Shown in pieces: positions 42,789-45,874 of a DNA stretch of 45,874 nucleotides; positions within the stretch are counted from its first letter, which is position 1, and each line of letters starts with the position of its first letter. The stretch spans positions 1-45,874 of IMG/VR virus record IMGVR_UViG_3300030333_001531; one strand, 5' to 3'. A program made the position numbers and the translations under genes. The notes under the pieces are model-generated. The model was not told the DNA's origin, did no database searches, and saw only the letters and a list, made by a program, of their open reading frames with translations. The DNA comes from a virus.

Positions 42789-43020
42789 GTTTTTTTACTG
42801 GGAAATTTTTTTTAAAATTTTATATATAACACTTGCGTTTGGGAACCTTTGTAGGTTAGGGTCTCTAACTTTTTTAATATAACGGCCGCATCCATCATCG
42901 AGAACCCCGACCACAACTGCGATTTGGGGCGAGTTCTTTACATTTAGTAGATCAATTTAACTGTCTGTGTGTTACATAGGCATGAAAAAGGGGCAACTAA
43001 TTGTTACCCCCAGTATAGCA
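42789..43020. other. 232-nt spacer with possible promoter and GC-rich folded element
   Basis: No protein-coding frame is supported here. On the minus strand TATATATAAAAT (about 42816-42828) lies roughly 30-40 nt before the 70-aa gene and could be a promoter, though it is not a clean NATAAATA box. Positions about 42883-42937 are markedly GC-rich against the AT-rich background and can fold (AGAA/TTCT and CCCC/GGGG arms at 42901-42937). The terminator of the upstream gene occupies 42985-43010. I tried to read a tRNA in both orientations and found no complete cloverleaf. Confidence 0.45.
42985..43010 (-). terminator. Rho-independent terminator after the 76-aa gene
   Basis: On the minus strand the stem GGGGTAAC / GTTGCCCC (one internal mismatch, 5-nt loop) is followed immediately by TTTTT. 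It starts 10 nt after the stop codon of the 76-aa gene and separates it from the downstream cluster. It is the clearest terminator in the window. Confidence 0.8.
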
Positions 43021-43251
43021 TTATGCTGCTAGATTGTCAAGAATTGATTGGTCAATTTCAGTAACTTCGTTAACACCTTTCAACCACTTATTGATGTGTC
43101 TAGATGTTGTTACTGACCAGAATTGTGATGTTCTAACATAACCTTTGCTTGGCAAATATGCTGCAACTGGTGTTCTATAACTAAAGAAGATTTGTGTTCC
43201 GTCGTTGATAGTAACTTCAGTTTGATTTGCTGCGATTGGTGTTAGTTTCAT
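43021..43251 (-). CDS. 76-aa conserved-type phage hypothetical protein
   Basis: Starts MKLTPIAANQTEVTINDGTQ and continues IFFSYRTPVAAYLPSKGYVR, then SVTTSRHINKWLKG. The pattern 'T.v.l.dGt.v.FSY.TPVAa........T....S.TTSrHI..WL' is one I recognise from small cyanophage and other marine phage proteins of unknown function. It is likely a small beta-rich domain with a C-terminal helix. It is a monocistronic unit: about 150 nt of leader with two candidate promoters upstream and a strong terminator just downstream, unlike the surrounding overlapping genes. AAGGA lies about 10 nt before the ATG. Confidence 0.8.
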   Translation of the reverse strand: MKLTPIAANQTEVTINDGTQIFFSYRTPVAAYLPSKGYVRTSQFWSVTTSRHINKWLKGVNEVTEIDQSILDNLAA

Positions 43252-43283
43252 TTTAGGATTGATCCTTTGTTTGTTACTCTCTT

Positions 43284-43311
43284 ATTATAATGCCTCAGAG
43301 GTTACTTACAA
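43284..43311 (-). promoter_or_regulatory. Second candidate sigma-70 promoter before the 76-aa gene
   Basis: Minus strand TTGTAA, 16-nt spacer, TATAAT (43289-43284). The -10 box is a perfect consensus and lies about 33 nt before the ATG, but the -35 box is weak. It could work alone or with the stronger upstream promoter. Confidence 0.45.
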
Positions 43312-43318
43312 CAACCTG

Positions 43319-43351
43319 TGTGCCACTTTGTTGATTGGCACATACTATGTG
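43319..43351 (-). promoter_or_regulatory. Two overlapping, mutually exclusive hairpins in a leader
   Basis: Hairpin A pairs CACATA with TATGTG around a single base (43339-43351). Hairpin B pairs TGTGCCA with TGGCACA around a 10-nt loop (43319-43342). They share bases 43339-43342 and cannot form together. They lie in the leader of transcripts from the 43404-43432 promoter. Confidence 0.4.
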
Positions 43352-43387
43352 TTAACAACTGGGGGCAAATTAGGGCATTGGTTTCTG

Positions 43388-43504
43388 TTACCTCTCAAGG
43401 TAAATTGTAGCATAATTGTGATAATTAGTCAAGTATATTTGCATTTCCTCGTTAACATTGACAGTCGGTAGATTGCATGCTAAGAGTGTTATTGTTTTCC
43501 ACAT
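43388..43504 (-). CDS. Possible 38-aa ORF, doubtful
   Basis: ATG at 43504; MWKTITLLACNLPTVNVNEE then MQIYLTNYHNYATIYLER. It is the only frame of any length in this spacer on the minus strand. There is no good ribosome site, and the good sigma-70-like promoter at 43404-43432 lies inside it, which argues against it being a gene. It is listed because neighbouring real genes are equally small. Confidence 0.2.
   Translation of the reverse strand: MWKTITLLACNLPTVNVNEEMQIYLTNYHNYATIYLER
43404..43432 (-). promoter_or_regulatory. Sigma-70-like promoter TTGACT-17-TACAAT
   Basis: Minus strand -35 TTGACT (43432-43427), spacer of exactly 17 nt, -10 TACAAT (43409-43404). Each box differs from consensus by one base. 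It drives toward the 76-aa gene with about a 150-nt leader. This fits recognition by the host housekeeping polymerase early in infection. Confidence 0.65.
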
Positions 43505-43563
43505 TTCCACAGGTAATGAACACTCAACCTAGTTTAATTAACCATTTAATTGTTTTCAACAAT

Positions 43564-43728
43564 TTACGGTAAGTTTTCCACATTGTTGTTAAAAACTGTC
43601 CATAATCTATGTTTTCTAATGTAATCCCACTGCATAACGATTAACTCCTTAAGTGTTATAAACACATAGTTAATTTGTTCTCCGTAAGTAACATTGTAGT
43701 CAGTGTAATCGTTCTTACTATTTGTCAT
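43564..43728 (-). CDS. 54-aa hypothetical protein
   Basis: Starts MTNSKNDYTDYNVTYGEQIN and continues YVFITLKELIVMQWDYIRKH. The ATG at 43728 overlaps the previous gene's stop by 4 nt (ATGA), with GAGG about 9 nt before it, which is the main support for a real gene. The sequence suggests a short helix (LKELIVMQWDYIRKHRLW) after a polar N-terminus. No family recognised. It is the last gene of the small-gene array; an AT-rich inverted repeat follows its stop. Confidence 0.65.
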   Translation of the reverse strand: MTNSKNDYTDYNVTYGEQINYVFITLKELIVMQWDYIRKHRLWTVFNNNVENLP

Positions 43729-44003
43729 TGTACATCCTCATATCTTCCCTCTTGTGATTTATACATAGCGGATGAAGATTTCTCTTCTTCCGTATCATTT
43801 ATCAACTCTAATTCATCCCAGTAAATGTTGTTAACTAAGAGATTAACTTCGTTGTATGGATAACAACTATGTTTGGCAATTTCAGGCGATTTCTTCCATC
43901 TATGTAATGTAAGAGTTATGTATAATTTATCAATGAAATTAACCTCTCCTTGTTCATCTTTCCAACGTACAAATTGCCCCTTCTTAAATTCATTGTATTT
44001 CAT
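43725..44003 (-). CDS. 92-aa hypothetical protein
   Basis: Start chosen at the ATG at 44003 (MKYNEFKKGQFVRWKDEQGE), which follows TAAGG by about 8 nt and lies 10 nt after the preceding gene's stop. A longer version from 44123 would overlap that gene by 110 nt and is rejected. 'F.kGqfVrWkDeqGeVnFID..YiTl' resembles a small SH3-like or barrel domain seen in cyanophage hypothetical proteins. The C-terminus is acidic (LINDTEEEKSS). It overlaps the 54-aa gene by 4 nt. Function unknown. Confidence 0.7.
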   Translation of the reverse strand: MKYNEFKKGQFVRWKDEQGEVNFIDKLYITLTLHRWKKSPEIAKHSCYPYNEVNLLVNNIYWDELELINDTEEEKSSSAMYKSQEGRYEDVQ

Positions 44004-44013
44004 GTAATTTGCC

Positions 44014-44202
44014 TTAGTGGTTGTCAACAACGTCCCAAAACCATCCGATTGATTTGATATAATCAAAGCATGAATATTTGGGCAATTCTTTATACCTATC
44101 ACCCCTAGAGTTTCTAACACCATCCATGTACAATTCTAGGTCACTAATTGTTTCAAACGTGCCATGTAATTGGTCTGAATTGTCATAAACTTTGTACTGC
44201 AT
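44014..44202 (-). CDS. 62-aa hypothetical protein
   Basis: Starts MQYKVYDNSDQLHGTFETIS and continues DLELYMDGVRNSRGDRYKEL. 'YkVyD...qLhGtF.ti.dLe.Ym' is a short beta-beta-alpha pattern of the kind found in many tiny phage proteins. The last residues WFWDVVDNH are aromatic-rich. No ribosome site of the AGGAG type is visible; instead the leader carries AATTAACAACAACC, shared with the 72-aa gene. Confidence 0.65.
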   Translation of the reverse strand: MQYKVYDNSDQLHGTFETISDLELYMDGVRNSRGDRYKELPKYSCFDYIKSIGWFWDVVDNH

Positions 44203-44219
44203 TTGTCTAGGGGTTGTTG

Positions 44220-44288
44220 TTAATTAGAGAGCATAATCATCAACATAATTATATGTGAGTTGATGTTAATCATTTCATCATAAGTCAT
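44220..44288 (-). CDS. Possible 22-aa peptide
   Basis: ATG at 44288 two bases after the preceding gene's stop, encoding MTYDEMININSHIIMLMIML plus two residues. It fills a gap in an otherwise closely packed array and has a hydrophobic second half that could be a short membrane helix or a leader peptide. No ribosome site is visible, so it is weakly supported. Confidence 0.3.
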   Translation of the reverse strand: MTYDEMININSHIIMLMIMLSN

Positions 44289-44290
44289 AA

Positions 44291-44524
44291 TTAGATGATT
44301 AAATCTACTTGACTTTGTGATATTTTAATTCTGCGAACATCACATACATCGTTAACATCTTCATCGAATACTTTTACATGAGTTAGTAATAGTTCTTCGG
44401 GCAAAGATTGTAGTTCTGTGAGTAAATCAAGGTAAGTCATTGTTTCGTTAGTTGTGAATGTATCAACGTAACTATCCCAACCAGTTGTTAACGTATTCCA
44501 AGCAATTAGGATAATTGGTTGCAT
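44291..44524 (-). CDS. 77-aa hypothetical protein
   Basis: Starts MQPIILIAWNTLTTGWDSYV, then TYLDLLTELQSLPEELLLTH, and ends RRIKISQSQVDLII. The middle forms a likely amphipathic helix and the rest looks beta, consistent with a small alpha/beta domain. No cysteine motif beyond one Cys, and no membrane segment. It starts 21 nt after the 105-aa gene's stop, with no clear ribosome site. Family not recognised. Confidence 0.6.
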   Translation of the reverse strand: MQPIILIAWNTLTTGWDSYVDTFTTNETMTYLDLLTELQSLPEELLLTHVKVFDEDVNDVCDVRRIKISQSQVDLII

Positions 44525-44545
44525 GTTAGTAAGGTTTAATTGTTA

Positions 44546-44863
44546 TTACTTATAATGCACCATTGTGTCGAGGTTGTTATCATTTTCATTAGGTAATTCT
44601 GTCCCACTCTTTGATACATACTCTTTGATAATTGCGTATGCTTGATTAAAAATAGGGGTGAAATCTAATGACCCTCGTAGATCATGTGCGAGTTCATCTA
44701 TCTGCTCTGATGTTAAACAATGGTCAGGATGTCTAATATCACATAGAGGGATAGTATGCTCTACTAATTCATTCAAATTAATAGTAATTTCATAGTCACG
44801 ATATACTGGCATAGGAGGATTAGGGTGTAATTGTTGATAATCAGGAGTAATGATTACGTCCAT
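44546..44863 (-). CDS. 105-aa hypothetical protein
   Basis: Starts MDVIITPDYQQLHPNPPMPV and continues YRDYEITINLNELVEHTIPL, then CDIRHPDHCLTSEQIDELAH. The Pro-rich N-terminus is followed by a predicted helical region and an acidic C-terminus (NENDNNLDTM). Two Cys and two His in CDIRHPDHC are arranged C-x3-H-x2-H-C, which could bind a metal but may be chance. It has a GGGAG ribosome site before the ATG and lies 2 nt after the 72-aa gene's stop. No family recognised. Confidence 0.65.
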   Translation of the reverse strand: MDVIITPDYQQLHPNPPMPVYRDYEITINLNELVEHTIPLCDIRHPDHCLTSEQIDELAHDLRGSLDFTPIFNQAYAIIKEYVSKSGTELPNENDNNLDTMVHYK

Positions 44864-44865
44864 AT

Positions 44866-45084
44866 TTATCTCTCCCAGTACATTGAATTAAACTCAGCAA
44901 TGTTTAAGTATTCATCATCATGTACCTGGGAATTGTTATCAGTTTCAAATACAAATTCCTCTGCAAAATATTCAACTGGGATGCCTCCTAAATTCTCACA
45001 GCAACGTAAAATGTCACCTATTTGTTCATTTGACATCTCACATTCATCAATGCAAAATGCAATGTCTCGTTCTAATTGTGTCAT
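44866..45084 (-). CDS. 72-aa acidic hypothetical protein
   Basis: Starts MTQLERDIAFCIDECEMSNE and continues QIGDILRCCENLGGIPVEYF. It is strongly acidic with four cysteines in the helical N-terminal half (C11, C15, C28, C29). Small acidic early phage proteins often inhibit host enzymes or mimic nucleic acid, but that is speculation here. The leader carries TTAATTAACAACAACC directly before the ATG and no AGGAG-type site. It is followed closely by the 105-aa gene. Confidence 0.6.
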   Translation of the reverse strand: MTQLERDIAFCIDECEMSNEQIGDILRCCENLGGIPVEYFAEEFVFETDNNSQVHDDEYLNIAEFNSMYWER

Positions 45085-45129
45085 GGTTGTTGTTAATTAA
45101 GGAACAAAAAATGGGGCGTTGATCCACAC

Positions 45130-45258
45130 CTACTGGCATAAATCTTCAAATCTTGCTTTAGCAATAGACTCGCAAGATTCTTCATCTAAATGAGGATATT
45201 CATCTAAAACTTCCTCATAGATTGTTTCTAATAGTGCTTCGTGATGTAAAACTGACAT
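45130..45258 (-). CDS. 42-aa acidic small protein
   Basis: MSVLHHEALLETIYEEVLDE followed by YPHLDEESCESIAKARFEDL and CQ. It is predicted to be two amphipathic helices and is very acidic. A strong ribosome site (GGAGG, 9 nt before the ATG, inside the end of the preceding gene) supports it. It lies 2 nt after that gene's stop. 'FEdL' with two helices is typical of tiny cyanophage proteins of unknown role. Confidence 0.65.
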   Translation of the reverse strand: MSVLHHEALLETIYEEVLDEYPHLDEESCESIAKARFEDLCQ

Positions 45259-45260
45259 TG

Positions 45261-45398
45261 TTAATTGTCCTCCATAGATAAGATTTTTTCAAACACTTTT
45301 GTTTGTTTGGTTGTTAACTCAAAGTCCATATCTCTGAGTATATCGTATAACTTAATGAACTCATATAGTTCATCATTAGTAACATGAATTGTTCTCAT
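45261..45398 (-). CDS. 45-aa small helical protein
   Basis: MRTIHVTNDELYEFIKLYDI then LRDMDFELTTKQTKVFEKIL and SMEDN. The first ATG overlaps the preceding gene's stop by 4 nt (ATGA). Two amphipathic helices are likely ('TndELyefiklyDilrdm' and 'TtkQtkVfekIl'). Its own C-terminal codons carry the ribosome site of the next gene, so the two are probably translated together. No family recognised. Confidence 0.65.
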   Translation of the reverse strand: MRTIHVTNDELYEFIKLYDILRDMDFELTTKQTKVFEKILSMEDN

Positions 45399-45625
45399 AC
45401 TGCCCCATTAATTGTTAATGAGTTTGAGTATTGTGTTTTATTAATTACACATGACTGATGAATATTGAAGAGGTTTTCATAATTAACTCCCTCCCAATCT
45501 GTCCATTCTGATACATAATCAGCACAGTCAAAATCACCAGTTCCATCTACACATAGTGGGCATGATTTGAAATCATCATTATCATCAACCCAGAAGATTC
45601 TACCAAATGTTTCTGATTTATACAT
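45395..45625 (-). CDS. 76-aa hypothetical protein with a CxxC motif
   Basis: Starts MYKSETFGRIFWVDDNDDFK, then SCPLCVDGTGDFDCADYVSE. CPLC followed by a Cys nine residues later, and another Cys near residue 59, could form a small zinc site, but one ligand is unclear. The strong ribosome site GGAGG lies about 9 nt before the ATG, inside the end of the upstream gene. It overlaps the downstream gene by 4 nt. The family is not recognised; a regulator or host-interacting protein is possible. Confidence 0.65.
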   Translation of the reverse strand: MYKSETFGRIFWVDDNDDFKSCPLCVDGTGDFDCADYVSEWTDWEGVNYENLFNIHQSCVINKTQYSNSLTINGAV

Positions 45626-45851
45626 TGTAAGTTACCTCCGTAGATGATACAAACTGATGGCAATTTGAGTGATCTACGTTATTATCAACGTACTTAAATG
45701 TATGAATCTTGTCATAAACTTCATTGACATACTGTTGAGTAGTCATAATTCTTTTAGACATAGTTTGTCCCATAAATGTTAACACCCTTAGAACTCTGTC
45801 GTGGTGTTTAACATTATCCCATGTTTTTACAGGATAGTAGTCACTAACCAT
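45618..45851 (-). CDS. 77-aa hypothetical protein, start may lie beyond the window
   Basis: Starts MVSDYYPVKTWDNVKHHDRV at the ATG at 45851 and ends FVSSTEVTYNV, overlapping the next gene by 8 nt. The frame remains open upstream of this ATG to the window edge (residues SSKNGH precede it), and no ribosome site is seen before it, so the true start could be outside the window. Predicted largely helical with several Lys and Asp residues. No domain recognised. Confidence 0.5.
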   Translation of the reverse strand: MVSDYYPVKTWDNVKHHDRVLRVLTFMGQTMSKRIMTTQQYVNEVYDKIHTFKYVDNNVDHSNCHQFVSSTEVTYNV

Positions 45852-45874
45852 GTGACCATTTTTAGAAGAAAGTT

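Larger units (their letters stand above)
43252..43563. other. 312-nt regulatory region upstream of the 76-aa gene
   Basis: Contains a good sigma-70-like promoter (43404-43432), a weaker one (43284-43311), two mutually exclusive hairpins (43319-43351) and a 7-bp inverted repeat AATTGTT/AACAATT (about 43548-43564) just after the 54-aa gene's stop that may slow or end upstream transcription. A 38-codon ORF (43388-43504) is possible but weakly supported. No other gene is seen. Confidence 0.5.

Noticed and set aside
42855-42875. Hairpin GTTAG/CTAAC followed by TTTTTT on the plus strand
   Set aside because: Looks like a terminator but no plus-strand gene or promoter precedes it; on the minus strand it lacks a U-tract.
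42550-42882. 110-codon plus-strand ORF
   Set aside because: Opposes two minus-strand genes and the spacer, and its translation shows no domain pattern.
42880-42960. Possible tRNA in the GC-rich spacer
   Set aside because: No cloverleaf with a T-loop (GTTCGA-type) and acceptor stem could be assembled in either orientation.
43259-43471. 70-codon plus-strand ORF
   Set aside because: Lies over the minus-strand promoters and hairpins, hydrophobic random-looking translation, no ribosome site.
43725-44123. Longer 132-codon version of the 92-aa gene
   Set aside because: Would overlap the 62-aa gene by 110 nt; the internal ATG at 44003 has a good ribosome site and proper spacing.
44863-44869. ATAAATA on the minus strand near the 105-aa gene
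   Set aside because: It overlaps the start codon and the upstream stop codon, so it cannot act as a late promoter for that gene.

Overview
The window is a piece of an AT-rich, T4-like marine cyanophage genome (contractile-tailed, Kyanoviridae type). Baseplate genes homologous to T4 gp25, gp6 and gp8 lie in T4-like order beside a phage heme oxygenase (ho1) and several Fe(II)/2-oxoglutarate oxygenases, a combination typical of Prochlorococcus/Synechococcus myoviruses. Every gene I accept is on the minus strand, so transcription runs from the right end to the left end. Most genes abut or overlap by 1-11 nt. No tRNA, insertion sequence, integrase, attachment site or CRISPR array was seen.

Reading in the direction of transcription: (1) 45.85-43.56 kb holds eleven tiny genes and small ORFs (22-105 aa) of unknown function. 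(2) 43.56-42.79 kb holds a good sigma-70-like promoter, a pair of competing hairpins, a 76-aa gene with its own rho-independent terminator, and a GC-rich potentially folded spacer. (3) 42.79-39.15 kb holds three small genes (one AbrB/SpoVT-like), an 805-aa virion protein and a PAAR-like tail-tip protein. (4) 39.15-35.71 kb is a metabolic island: a 50-aa basic protein, a tandem-domain oxygenase, ho1 and two further oxygenases. (5) 35.69-1 is the baseplate region: a 68-aa protein, gp25, gp6, an 8391-aa protein, a 408-aa and a 1700-aa fibre-like protein, and gp8, which is cut by the window edge.

The most striking object is the 8391-aa ORF, over half of the window. Its ends and some internal segments resemble the C-terminal half of T4 gp7. 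Between them lie glycine-rich repeats, a YHYH-type domain, a possible beta-propeller, two LamG-like domains and 23 copies of a repeat with an invariant cysteine and a YPR motif. The two neighbouring proteins carry cupredoxin-like domains with an apparently complete type-1 copper ligand set (His...Cys-x2-His-x2-Met).

Three copies of the late-promoter-like octamer NATAAATA stand 20-27 nt upstream of start codons (gp8, the 408-aa gene and the 68-aa/gp25 cluster), so the baseplate genes are probably transcribed late in at least three overlapping units. The oxygenase/ho1 block probably supports host pigment or small-molecule metabolism, while the baseplate block builds an unusually large, decorated baseplate periphery. 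Functions are inferred from recognised motifs only; no database search was possible.
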